Source: an uncultured Euryhalocaulis sp. | GTDB lineage: Bacteria > Pseudomonadota > Alphaproteobacteria > Caulobacterales > Maricaulaceae | Assembly: GCA_913055605.1 (NCBI GenBank) | Contig: CAJXKJ010000025.1 | Location: 1-42,080 of the forward strand | Length of the DNA: 42,080 nucleotides | Direction of reading: 5' to 3' | Shown: one piece after another, positions 1 through 8,551 of the stretch | How positions within the stretch are numbered: position 1 is the first letter of the stretch | Layout of the letters: each line of letters starts with the position of its first letter | Notes under the pieces: generated by a model | What the model saw: the letters and a program-made list of their open reading frames with translations, nothing else | Told to the model about the DNA's origin: nothing | Database searches by the model: none | Position numbers and translations under genes: made by a program

Positions 1-108
1 CAGGTGCAAAAACCATTCGCCGCATCCTGCCGCCCGTCAAGCCTCATGCGCCGGGATTCCGGCCAAACCATGGCTGGACGACGGGATTTGAGCAGCGCCG
101 AACGCAAA

Positions 109-136
109 CGCGCGCGGCCCCGGGGGACCGCGCGCG
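109..136 (-). terminator. Possible hairpin terminator after the haem/propeller gene
   Basis: A 9-bp perfect stem (CGCGCGCGG at 109-117, CCGCGCGCG at 128-136) with a 10-base loop lies about 50 bases beyond the stop codon of the minus-strand gene ending at 187. On the minus strand only a short T-rich stretch follows (TTTGCGTT), so it is a weak intrinsic terminator at best. The rest of 1-186 shows no supportable gene. Confidence 0.35.
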
Positions 137-186
137 CCGCGACGTTCAGAGTGTGGCTGGCCTCTAACGCGCCACTTCGTCTGGCC

Positions 187-2322
187 CTATCGGGCCAGGG
201 GATCCGGGCGGAACTGGAATTTCACCATCTTGCCCAGCGTGCCCTTGCCGCCTTCGACGTGCCAGATCAGGTGGGTGCCGTAATTGGCCCACAGCGCCCG
301 GCCCTTCCAGCCGGCGTCCGGATCGTCGATCCGGCCGTCCAGACCGCGGTGATAGAAGCCGATCGGGTACGGCACCCGGATCGTGTCCCATTCGCCGCTG
401 TCCGGATGCAGGACCAGCAGGGCGTCGGAGTTCGAGCCCGTGGCGATCGGCGTGTTGGCGCCGAAGCCCGCCACGTCGTGCTGGTCCACCCAGTTATAAT
501 AGTGGAAGTCGGCCGGGATGTCCGAGTTCTGGAAGGTCGGGCCGTCCGATTTGTAGAGCGTCCAGCCTTCCTCGCAGTGGGTGCCGGACAGGGTCTCCGG
601 GCCGTTCAGCACCGCGCACTTGGAGCGGTCGAAGCTGGCCAGGTGGCTGGAAGCCGCCAGCGCCGTCCAGACGACGCCATTGGTGTCGATGTCGATGCCG
701 CGCGGGTCGAGCCCGCCCTCGGGCATCTTGTAATGCTCGGCGATGCAGGTCTCCGGCGCGTTGTCGCCAGGGGTCACCCGCACGATCCAGCCCGGGAACT
801 CCTCCGAGGCGCCCCAGACCGAGCCGTTGGTCGGGTCCGGGATCACGGCGTACAGATTGTGCCGCACCTCGGTGTCCAGCGCCGGGTCCGGGTTTTCCTC
901 GCCGGCGGCGTTCCATGGCTTGGTGATGACGCCGTCGCCATTGGTGTCGAGGATTTGCGGGCACCACCCCTGGGCGGCCTGTTCGTCGCCGGTCTCGTCG
1001 AAGATGCGGGTGTTCACCCAGCCGACCATCGGGCCCAGCAGCTCGTTGAAATAGAGGGTGTTGTCCTCGTCATTGTCGAACTGCAGGTGGTGCGTCGCGA
1101 AACAGGTGTCGATCAGCGTGAACTCGCCGGTCTCCGGGTCCCAATAGGACGCCTGACGGTTGGAGAAGGTCAGCGGGTAGTATTGGGCGAATTTGTTGTC
1201 CGAGCCTTCCATGCACCAGGCCGGTTCGTCATTGCGGATCTTGGAGGTCATCCAGACCCGGCCCTGACCGTCCAGCATGGCGTTGTGCGGGTCGGACGGA
1301 TGCTCCAGCCCCCACAGATGCGTGTCGCCCCAGAAATTGGAAGGCAGGCCCGGCGGCGGGAAGCGGGAGGCGACCTCGCGCGGGTCTTCGCGGGTCGGGA
1401 TGATCAGCTCCCACGCGTCGTTGTCGTTGGGGTCGACGATGGTCAGCTTGCCGTGGCCGGACGAAACCGCATAAACGAGGCCGTTCGCGTTAACCGTGGG
1501 GTCGCGCTTATCGGTCGTGATCTCGTCGTGCATGAAGGACGAGTCGACGCCCCAGTCCCACATCGTGATGACGACGTTGCGCTCCACGCCCTCCGGGCGG
1601 GGCGGCGCGGGCGGGACCTCGCCGGCCGCGATGCGGTCGGTCCAGTCGGAGAACATGCCGGCGGCGGCCTGCGGGCCGAACGTGGCGAAGGCCGCGGCCA
1701 TGGAGCCGCCGCGCACGCCGAGCCCGGTGCGGTAGGTCCAGGCGGTCTCGGCGTCCGGGAAGCCCAGATGGTCCATATGCTCCAGCGTGCGGGTGATCGG
1801 CGTGCCGAGGGCGTGGCAGAAATTGCACGCGCTCTTCTGGTGCCAGACCCACTGGTCCAGACTTTCCATCTGGGGCGAGATGCCGTTGCCGGCCGGGCCG
1901 GTGCCCGGGAACTGATCGGCCGAGGGTAGCTCCAGCATCGAGTACCAGTAGTTCGGCGGATAGACCTGCGCCGCGGCGACCGGGTCGGAAGCGACCTCGA
2001 CCGCCAGCTGCACGTCGCGGTCGCCGGGGCGGCCCTCGATCGGATCGGAGTCCAGCAGGCCGTAGCCGCGCACCCAGACATTGTAGGTGTATTCGGGAAG
2101 CTCGGGCAGGACGAAGCGGCCCTCGTCGTCGGTGACGACGATCTTGATCAGGGGCGTCTTGGTCTCTTCGGTTTCGGCGATGACCCAGACCCCGGCCTCC
2201 GGCCCCGCGGCGCTGGTCACCACGCCGTCGATATAGCCCTGCGGCGCGTCCTGCGCCGCGGCCGCGCCGGCCAGCAGCATGGCGGCGACGCCCGCGATTG
2301 CGCCCTTGATGCCAATATTCAT
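187..2322 (-). CDS. Secreted haem-c / Vgb-like beta-propeller protein with carboxypeptidase-regulatory-like domain
   Basis: The protein has 711 residues. Residues 1-24 are a Sec signal peptide (hydrophobic run, then AAAAQ). Residues about 28-95 resemble a carboxypeptidase regulatory-like fold (IDGVVTSAAGPEAGVWV, then DDEGRFVLPELPEY). A c-type haem motif CNFCH is at residues 166-170. The remainder has repeated segments such as GLDPRGIDIDTNGVVW, typical of virginiamycin-B-lyase/SMP-30-like propellers. The start at 2322 is supported by GAGGGAAG eight bases upstream; a longer frame would remove the signal peptide. It lies 61 bases downstream of the isomerase-like gene on the same strand, so the two are probably co-transcribed. 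Inference: a periplasmic redox or quinoprotein-like enzyme of unknown substrate. A lyase function is not supported merely by the Vgb fold. It shares its architecture with the gene at 27050-28348. Confidence 0.8.
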   Translation of the reverse strand: MNIGIKGAIAGVAAMLLAGAAAAQDAPQGYIDGVVTSAAGPEAGVWVIAETEETKTPLIKIVVTDDEGRFVLPELPEYTYNVWVRGYGLLDSDPIEGRPGDRDVQLAVEVASDPVAAAQVYPPNYWYSMLELPSADQFPGTGPAGNGISPQMESLDQWVWHQKSACNFCHALGTPITRTLEHMDHLGFPDAETAWTYRTGLGVRGGSMAAAFATFGPQAAAGMFSDWTDRIAAGEVPPAPPRPEGVERNVVITMWDWGVDSSFMHDEITTDKRDPTVNANGLVYAVSSGHGKLTIVDPNDNDAWELIIPTREDPREVASRFPPPGLPSNFWGDTHLWGLEHPSDPHNAMLDGQGRVWMTSKIRNDEPAWCMEGSDNKFAQYYPLTFSNRQASYWDPETGEFTLIDTCFATHHLQFDNDEDNTLYFNELLGPMVGWVNTRIFDETGDEQAAQGWCPQILDTNGDGVITKPWNAAGEENPDPALDTEVRHNLYAVIPDPTNGSVWGASEEFPGWIVRVTPGDNAPETCIAEHYKMPEGGLDPRGIDIDTNGVVWTALAASSHLASFDRSKCAVLNGPETLSGTHCEEGWTLYKSDGPTFQNSDIPADFHYYNWVDQHDVAGFGANTPIATGSNSDALLVLHPDSGEWDTIRVPYPIGFYHRGLDGRIDDPDAGWKGRALWANYGTHLIWHVEGGKGTLGKMVKFQFRPDPLAR

Positions 2323-2383
2323 CGGATGCTTCCCTCGGTTTTCGGCGGGGCGTTCGCCGCCCCGATATATTCTTGCGGCCCGC

Positions 2384-3319
2384 CTAGACGTCCATGATGT
2401 CCATCGCCTGCGCGATGCTGTCCAGCGGATCGCGGCCCGGCGACGGGCGCCATTCATGACTGACATATCCGTCATAGTCGAGATCGGCGATGACCTCCGC
2501 GATGTAGCGGAAATTGAGCTCCTGAGAGGCGTCGATCTCCCGCCGCGAAGGCACGCCGGCGACGTGAAAATGGCCGATACAGTCGGCCGTTTCCCGGATC
2601 CGCCAGGCGACATCTCCGTCCATGATTTGAAGGTGATAGACGTCGCAGAGCAGCTTCACGCCGGGCGAATTCACGCGCCGGCAGACGTCCACGCCCCAGT
2701 CCCAGTGACCGAAGGCCATATCGGTGCGGCCGAGGCCGGAATCGGCCGGGCGCACGTCGTTCACGTTTTCGATAGCCAGGTGCACGCCGCGCTCCGCCAG
2801 ATACGGCCCGACGCGCGAACAGACCGCCACGGCGTTGTCCGCGGCCTCCGCCAGAGACAGGCCGCGCAGCTGTCCGGCGTTCACCGCGATGGCCTTCACG
2901 CCGTGCTGGGCGCAGAGATCGGCCTGCGCCTTCAGCGCGGCCTCGACAGTGTCGTGGACCTCCGGATGGATGAGGCCGGTCAGGAAATCCATCTGGCCCG
3001 GGCCGGTCAGCAAGAGTTCCAGCCCGTAGCTGCGCATCAAAGGCAGGTCGTCGAAGGAAAACAGGTCGAACCCCGCGGCGCCAAGGCGGGCGGCGTGGCG
3101 GCACATGTCCTCCACGGTAAAGGGGCTGTCCTCCCCGAAATTCGCGCCGAAATTGACGCGCCACAGGCCCTGTTTGATGCGGCCTTTGCGGACGATGCGG
3201 CCGGCGGTCTGAGCGGCTGTCTGGCCCTGAGTCTGGGCCTGAGTCTGGGCGCAGGCGGGCAGACCCGCGGCCGCGCCGGCCGCCGCCGCAGCGCCAGCCA
3301 GGAAATCCCTGCGCCTCAT
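2384..3319 (-). CDS. Sugar phosphate isomerase/epimerase-like TIM-barrel protein, Tat-exported (hydroxypyruvate-isomerase-like)
   Basis: The protein has 311 residues. The N-terminus MRRRDFLAG is a twin-arginine signal, and LPAC with the cysteine at residue 23 resembles a lipobox, so the mature protein is probably a lipoprotein. A Gln/Thr-rich linker (QTQAQTQGQT) follows. The body matches xylose-isomerase-like TIM barrels: LAIENVNDVRP and LLCDVYHLQIMDGD carry the usual Glu and Asp/His metal ligands, and GHFHVAGVPSRREI and YDGYVSHEWRP are the typical C-terminal strands of hydroxypyruvate isomerases. The start is fixed by GGGGAGG five bases upstream. The homologous enzymes act on keto-acids or sugars; the substrate here is unknown. 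Export is unusual for a metabolic isomerase and suggests action in the periplasm, perhaps with the haem/propeller protein downstream. Confidence 0.82.
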   Translation of the reverse strand: MRRRDFLAGAAAAAGAAAGLPACAQTQAQTQGQTAAQTAGRIVRKGRIKQGLWRVNFGANFGEDSPFTVEDMCRHAARLGAAGFDLFSFDDLPLMRSYGLELLLTGPGQMDFLTGLIHPEVHDTVEAALKAQADLCAQHGVKAIAVNAGQLRGLSLAEAADNAVAVCSRVGPYLAERGVHLAIENVNDVRPADSGLGRTDMAFGHWDWGVDVCRRVNSPGVKLLCDVYHLQIMDGDVAWRIRETADCIGHFHVAGVPSRREIDASQELNFRYIAEVIADLDYDGYVSHEWRPSPGRDPLDSIAQAMDIMDV

Positions 3320-3431
3320 GATCCCTCCCCGATCGTTTGGCGATGTTCTGTTCTTGCAGGGAAGACTAGTGCAGGCGGCGGGTTTCGCGAAACGCCAATG
3401 CCGGGCGGGCGGGAAATCGAACGCGGGCGGC

Positions 3432-5339
3432 CTATCCGGCGCGCAGCAGGTTCAGCACGCTGCGCGCCGGATCGCCGGCGTCCTGATCGGGCTGGGCGCG
3501 GGGCAATTCGATGGTGAACAGCGCGCCGCCGCCGGAGGGGCTGTCCGCGCGGATCTTGCCGCCATGCGCCTTCACGATGGCGCGGGAGATCGACAGGCCG
3601 AGCCCCGCGCCCTCCTGATTGGCGCGGGTGTCGCCGCTGTCGATCTGCATGAAGCGGTCGAAGACCGCGTCCAGATGCGCGGCGGGAATGCCCGGCCCGT
3701 TGTCGCGGACCGCGACGGTCACCGCGCCGTCGCCCGCGCGCAGCGCGATGTCGATCCGGCCCTCGTCGCCGGAGAATTTCGCGGCGTTGGAGATGAGATT
3801 GGTAAGCACCTGAATGATGCGGTCCGGGTCGGCCAGGATGCAGGCGCCGTCCGAGCGGTCGTCGACGGAGAGGCGCGCGCCGCGGCCGGCGACGAAGGCG
3901 GCGTTCTGCTCCACCGCGTCGCGCACCAGGTCGGCGGCGGCGACGACGCCCCGGCGCATTTCGATGCGCCCGCCCTCGATCTTCTCCACGTCCAGAATGT
4001 CGTTGATGAGGCGCACCAGCCGGTCGCCATTGCCCTTGGCGATGCCCAGAAGCTCCCGCGCCTTGGGCGAAATCTCGCCGCAGGCCCCGGACTGGACCAG
4101 GCCGAGCGCGCCCATGATGGAGGTCATCGGCGTGCGCAGCTCATGGCTGACCGTGGATACGAATTCGCTCTTCAGCTCCTCGGCCGCCTTGCGGTCGTGG
4201 ATGTCCATGATGGAGCCGATCATGCGGCGCGGCTGGCCCTCGGAATCCCACACCGCCTGACCGGTGCCCAGATACCAGCGATAGCGCCCGTCCTTTCCGC
4301 GCAGGCGATGCTCCACCCGGTACGGCTCGCCGCCCGCGATGTGCTGGTCGAGCGCGGCGCTGACCGACTCGCGGTCGTCGGGGTGCAGGATTTTTTCCCG
4401 GAATGTGTCGGCGGAGGGCGCAATCTCTCCGGGCTGATAGCCAAGCAGGCGGTAGAACTGATCGGACCAGAATCCTTCCACCGAACTCAGATCGGACCAG
4501 TCCCAGATGCCGGCGGCGGAGGCGTTTACGGCGAGGGCGAAGCGCTCCTCGCTCTCGCGCACCTCGGCCTCGCGCTGGCGCCGGGCGGTGACGTCCTGGA
4601 ACGTGCCGAACAGGGCGACGACCGCGCCATTGTCGTCGACCCGGCATTCGCCGCGCGAGGCGACCCAGCGCTCCTGCCCGTCCGGGCGCACGAGGCGCAG
4701 CTCGAAGGCGAAGGGCGCGGCGGCCTCCATCGCGGCGGCGATGGCCCGTTCGACCTCGGCCCGGTCCTCGGGGTGGTAGAATTCCAGCGCGCTGTCCAGA
4801 TCCGGCGAGAATTCCGCCGGGTCCAGCCCGTGGATGCGATAGACCTGGTCCGACCAGAAGACGTCGCCGGCGCGCAGATCGACGCGCCAGTGGCCGATGC
4901 GCCCGATCTTCTCGGTCAGCTCCAGCCATTCGGTCTTGCGGCGGGTTTCCTCGGCGGCGAGGACCTGGTCGGTGACGACCTCGGTGAACATGACCATGCC
5001 GCCGACGACGCCGTCCGCGTCGCGCCAGGGGACATTGCGCCAGCGTACATAGGTGACCGAGCCGTCGGCGCGCGCGAAGGCGTCGGCCTCGGCGCTAAGC
5101 GTCTCGCCCTCCAGCGTGCGGCGGTGCAAAGCGCGCCAGCGCTCCGGAATTTCAGGGAAGATGTCGTAATGGCAGCGGCCGACGAGGTCCTGCCCCTCCA
5201 GCCCGTAATCGGTCATCCAGCGGCGCGTGGCCATCAGATAGTTCATGTCCCGGTCGAACATGGCGATGGCCGACGGCGCGTTCTCCAGGAACGCGGCGAT
5301 GAACGGCTGCGAAAGACCGGGATCGAAGATCCGCTCCAT
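3432..5339 (-). CDS. Multi-PAS sensor histidine kinase
   Basis: The protein has 635 residues and no membrane segment. Three PAS/PAC modules occupy roughly residues 10-130, 145-265 and 270-385, with repeated marks such as FWSDQVYRIHGLDP and FWSDQFYRLLGYQPGEI and PAC-type endings (GTFQDVTARR, GSIMDIHDRK). The HisKA H-box VSHELRTPMTS places the phospho-accepting histidine at residue 399. The HATPase domain shows the N-box NLISNAAKFS, G1 DNGPGIPA and G2 GAGLGLSISRAIVKAHGG. I chose ATG 5339 because GGAG lies seven bases upstream; an upstream GTG at 5375 is also open. No response regulator is adjacent, so its partner is unknown. Being soluble, it probably senses an intracellular cue through PAS ligands. 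Confidence 0.9.
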   Translation of the reverse strand: MERIFDPGLSQPFIAAFLENAPSAIAMFDRDMNYLMATRRWMTDYGLEGQDLVGRCHYDIFPEIPERWRALHRRTLEGETLSAEADAFARADGSVTYVRWRNVPWRDADGVVGGMVMFTEVVTDQVLAAEETRRKTEWLELTEKIGRIGHWRVDLRAGDVFWSDQVYRIHGLDPAEFSPDLDSALEFYHPEDRAEVERAIAAAMEAAAPFAFELRLVRPDGQERWVASRGECRVDDNGAVVALFGTFQDVTARRQREAEVRESEERFALAVNASAAGIWDWSDLSSVEGFWSDQFYRLLGYQPGEIAPSADTFREKILHPDDRESVSAALDQHIAGGEPYRVEHRLRGKDGRYRWYLGTGQAVWDSEGQPRRMIGSIMDIHDRKAAEELKSEFVSTVSHELRTPMTSIMGALGLVQSGACGEISPKARELLGIAKGNGDRLVRLINDILDVEKIEGGRIEMRRGVVAAADLVRDAVEQNAAFVAGRGARLSVDDRSDGACILADPDRIIQVLTNLISNAAKFSGDEGRIDIALRAGDGAVTVAVRDNGPGIPAAHLDAVFDRFMQIDSGDTRANQEGAGLGLSISRAIVKAHGGKIRADSPSGGGALFTIELPRAQPDQDAGDPARSVLNLLRAG

Positions 5340-5523
5340 CGGGCGCTCCGGAACGCGGCGCGGAACCGTGCGCACGCCAGACGCTGACTACCGCCGGACC
5401 GTTACCCGGCCGCAAACCGGTTTGGTGAGCGAATGGTTAGCGGCGTGGGGGGACTGTTGGAGCACGGGGAGAAAAGACGCGCCGGGAGCGATGAAAGTGC
5501 GAACTGGCGGGTGAGGTGAGCCG

Positions 5524-5937
5524 CTAGCCTTCGGTATGAATCAGAGAATTCTGAAACATTCGCTCCGTGCGGCGTAGAGGGAATGGGCGCCCCAACCATG
5601 CGACCTCGTTGCGCCACACCCAATCGTTGTCGATCCAAACTTCAACGACAGAGCGTTTCAGACACGAGATGGATATCTCTCTAAGGCGACATGCGTTCGA
5701 GAGTCCGAATGCGACAAATTCCAGCGCTTCATGAGGATCGTCAAAATGCTCGTGGCAACCCCGACGTCCAAAATTGACAACCCACCCCTCTTCGTTGGGA
5801 AAAATGCCAACGCCGAAACCGCCATCGTTCGGCGGATCGATCTCAACACCGCCTCGAACTCGCCGATGCTTGACCTGCGGATACCGAAACAATTTCGCTT
5901 CCAGGGCGCTGAGCGGGTCAGTTTGAATCTCGACCAT
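5524..5937 (-). CDS. Conserved hypothetical protein
   Basis: The protein has 137 residues from ATG 5937; a TTG at 5979 would add 14 residues. It has no signal peptide or membrane segment. Visible features are GVEIDPPNDGGFGVGIF, a central HEHFDDPHEALEFVAFGLSNACRLREIS, and a C-terminus rich in Trp and Arg. From memory this resembles small uncharacterised alphaproteobacterial proteins with a GWHEHF...FGLSDACRL core; I cannot verify the family. Base composition is less GC-rich than the neighbours and codon use is mixed, so it may be an acquired gene. It sits just 3' of tRNA-Arg, a common integration locus, but no integrase or att repeat is visible. Function unknown. Confidence 0.6.
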   Translation of the reverse strand: MVEIQTDPLSALEAKLFRYPQVKHRRVRGGVEIDPPNDGGFGVGIFPNEEGWVVNFGRRGCHEHFDDPHEALEFVAFGLSNACRLREISISCLKRSVVEVWIDNDWVWRNEVAWLGRPFPLRRTERMFQNSLIHTEG

Positions 5938-6042
5938 GCTGCCTACCGGAATGATCTGCGGGCTGAGTCGTAAGGACAAAAGTTCCTAGTTTTATCCTAT
6001 AGCGCAAACCGCAAGCCTCGCCACTTCAATGGCTTAGGATGA

Positions 6043-6119
6043 TGGCGCACCCGACAGGATTCGAACCTGTGACCTCTGCCTTCGGAGGGCAGCACTCTAT
6101 CCAGCTGAGCTACGGGTGC
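6043..6119 (-). tRNA. tRNA-Arg (anticodon CCG)
   Basis: The reverse complement folds as a 77-nt tRNA with CCA encoded. The acceptor stem GCACCCG pairs with CGGGTGC, followed by discriminator G and CCA. The D-arm is TAGCTCAGCTGGATAGAG, the anticodon stem CTGCC/GGCAG encloses loop CTCCGAA (anticodon CCG, reading CGG), and the T-arm contains GGTTCGAATCC. It would decode the CGG arginine codon used in this GC-rich genome. Confidence 0.97.
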
Positions 6120-6308
6120 GCGGGGCGATGCAGATCGCGGGCGGAACCTAGCCGCCGCGGGGCGCGGGCGCAACGAATGGGCGCCGGAGCGCGCAGGGCG
6201 GAACGCAGGGCGAAGCGCAGGGCGGGGCCGCGTGGGTGACACGGGGGGGCCGGGCGGCGATACTTGGGCTGCAATCCCGATTTTCCGACGCCAGACCCAG
6301 CGGACGGC

Positions 6309-8468
6309 ATGAATTCCCAGCTGAGACTTCTCGCCGTGCCGGGCTATGTGCTGCTGATCGGCCTGGTCTGCTCCACCGCCGTGGCGCTGAATCTGGCCGC
6401 GGTGGCCGGGGAGAAGGACGCCGACCGGTTCGATTACGCGGTCGCCCAGACCCACGACACGATCGAGGACCGGGTCGACACCTATGTGGCGATGCTGGAG
6501 GCCGGGGCGGCGATGCTGGCCGCCGTCGACCTGGATCTGAGCAAGGCCGAATTCCACGCCTTCGCCCAGCGGGTGAACCTGTCGGGCCGGTATCCGGGGG
6601 TCCAGGGCGTCGGCTACAGCGTGCGGATCCGGCGCAACAGCGGGCCGCTGGTCACCGAGATGATGCAGCGCCAGGGGGTGTCGGATTTCGCCTTCTGGCC
6701 GCAAGAGGCCGACGACAGCGGCGAGCGCCACGCCATCCTGTATCTGGAGCCGCTGGACGACCGGAATGACGCGGCGATCGGATACAATATGTTCTCCGAG
6801 GCGACGCGGCGCGCGGCGATGGAGCGGGCGCGCGACACCGGCCGGCCGTCGGCCAGCGGGCGGGTGGAGCTGGTCCAGGAGATCACCGAGGACAAGCAGG
6901 CCGGGTTCCTGATCTATGTGCCGGTCTATGAGGGCGGCGATCCGGGGGAGCTGGAGGCGCGGCGCGACCGGCTGGCCGGGTTCGTCTACAGCCCGTTCCG
7001 CGCCGACGACCTGATGTCCGGGATTTTCGGCGAGGCGCCCAATCCGCGCCTGCATATCGCCCTGTATGACGGCGAACCGCGCCTGGAGAACCTGATGCAC
7101 GTTTCGGCGGGCGGGGAGACCGCGCTGCTGGGCGGGCGCGGCCCGGCGCCGCGCTTCAACGCGACGCGCACGCTGGATATCGGCGCGCGGTCCTGGACGG
7201 CGGTCTACGCCTCCCGCCCCGAATTCGAATACAGCTCCAGCGCGCAGCTGGCGCCGCTGGCCTTTATCGCGGGGATCGTGGTGACGCTGATCCTTGCGTC
7301 CGTCGCCTGGTGGCAGGCGCGCACCTATCAGCTGGCCGCGCGGCGCACGCGCGAGCTGGAGGTGTTCAACGCGCTGGGCGTGGCGCTGGTGGCGGAGCTG
7401 GACCCCGGGCGCCTGGTGCAAGCCGTCACCGACGCGGGCGCAGAGCTGACCGGAGCCGGGTTCGGCGCGTTTTTCGAAAACGCCGGAGAGAACGGCGAGA
7501 CCGAACTGCGCCTGTCCGCGACGTCCGGCGCGCCGGTGGCGGCGGTGGCGCAGACCGCGGCCGCCGCGGAGGCCGCGCGCGCGGCCTGCGCCGCCAAGCT
7601 GGTCCTGCGCGAGACGGACATTGCCGCGACGGACGGCGAAGGCGGCACCGGCGAAGGCGGGCTGCCCATGCGGTCCTGGCTGGCCGCGCCGGTGATGGGG
7701 CGCAGCGGCGACGTTCTGGGCGGGCTGGCCTTCGGCCACCGCAAGGCCGGCCGGTTCGACGCCCGGTCGGAGCGGGTGATCGCCAGCCTGGCCGCGCAGG
7801 CGGCGATCGCGCTGGACAACGCCAATCTGTGGCGGGACATGCGCGGCGAGATGGATCACCGCAAGCTGCTGCTGGACGAGCTGAACCACCGGGTGAAGAA
7901 CACGCTGGCCACGGTGCAGTCGATGGCGGCGCAGACGCTGCGCGGGGCGGACTCCCTGCCCCGCTTCCATCAGGCGTTCGAATCCCGCCTGATCGCGCTG
8001 TCGAGCACGCACAACCTGCTGACCAAGGGGGCCTGGAAGGGCGCGTCGCTGCGCGAACTGCTGAAGGCGGAGCTGGCGCCGTTCGAGCATGAGAGCGGGC
8101 GGGTGACGATGGACGGGCCGGACGTGCGCCTGCGCCCGGCGGAGGCGACATCGCTGGGCATGGCGTTCCACGAGCTGACCACCAATGCGGTGAAATACGG
8201 CGCGCTGTCCCGCCCCGAGGGTCGGCTGCATGTCGGCTGGAGCCTGACGCCGTTCGAGGGCCGCGAATGCCTGAGCCTGGAATGGCGCGAGCGCGGCGGG
8301 CCGCAGGTTTCGCCGCCCGGACGGCGGGGCTTCGGCTCCCGCCTGATCGAGCGGGGGCTGGTGGCCCAGCATAACGGCAAGGCGGAGATGCGGTTCGAGC
8401 CGGAGGGCCTGACCTGCACGATCGACATCCCGCTGGCGCCGGCGTCCGAGGAGGACGAGGCGGCCTGA
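6309..8468 (+). CDS. CHASE-GAF sensor histidine kinase of the HWE family
   Basis: The protein has 719 residues. A transmembrane helix at about 9-30 is followed by a periplasmic CHASE domain (to about residue 300, with RVNLSGRYPGVQGVGY) and a second helix (LAPLAFIAGIVVTLILASVAWW, about 316-338). A GAF domain covers about 355-510. The kinase core is of HWE type: LLLDELNHRVKNTLATV with His527, N-box FHELTTNAVKYGALS, and the C-terminal WRERGGPQV...GFGSRLIERG. I chose ATG 6309 because the upstream extension would precede the membrane helix with an unrelated Pro-rich stretch. CHASE domains bind small extracellular ligands; the ligand here is unknown. No response regulator is adjacent. The antiporter-Bax gene starts 83 bases downstream on the same strand. 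Confidence 0.92.
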   Translation: MNSQLRLLAVPGYVLLIGLVCSTAVALNLAAVAGEKDADRFDYAVAQTHDTIEDRVDTYVAMLEAGAAMLAAVDLDLSKAEFHAFAQRVNLSGRYPGVQGVGYSVRIRRNSGPLVTEMMQRQGVSDFAFWPQEADDSGERHAILYLEPLDDRNDAAIGYNMFSEATRRAAMERARDTGRPSASGRVELVQEITEDKQAGFLIYVPVYEGGDPGELEARRDRLAGFVYSPFRADDLMSGIFGEAPNPRLHIALYDGEPRLENLMHVSAGGETALLGGRGPAPRFNATRTLDIGARSWTAVYASRPEFEYSSSAQLAPLAFIAGIVVTLILASVAWWQARTYQLAARRTRELEVFNALGVALVAELDPGRLVQAVTDAGAELTGAGFGAFFENAGENGETELRLSATSGAPVAAVAQTAAAAEAARAACAAKLVLRETDIAATDGEGGTGEGGLPMRSWLAAPVMGRSGDVLGGLAFGHRKAGRFDARSERVIASLAAQAAIALDNANLWRDMRGEMDHRKLLLDELNHRVKNTLATVQSMAAQTLRGADSLPRFHQAFESRLIALSSTHNLLTKGAWKGASLRELLKAELAPFEHESGRVTMDGPDVRLRPAEATSLGMAFHELTTNAVKYGALSRPEGRLHVGWSLTPFEGRECLSLEWRERGGPQVSPPGRRGFGSRLIERGLVAQHNGKAEMRFEPEGLTCTIDIPLAPASEEDEAA

Positions 8469-8551
8469 TCGGACTCTAAAGCGTCTTGCGGGGTGGATTC
8501 CCGGCCCCGGGGGCCTCAATTCCGCCGTGCGGACGTGGCATGGTGGCGGGA

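Noticed and set aside
4-1929. Long open frame on the plus strand opposite the haem/propeller gene
   Set aside because: The translation is Arg/Val/Gly-rich without any domain and lies opposite a clearly coding minus-strand gene; long antisense frames are expected at this GC content.
3382-3393. 12-bp palindrome GTTTCGCGAAAC between the PAS kinase and the isomerase gene
   Set aside because: Short and in a GC-rich context; could be an operator but nothing else supports it.
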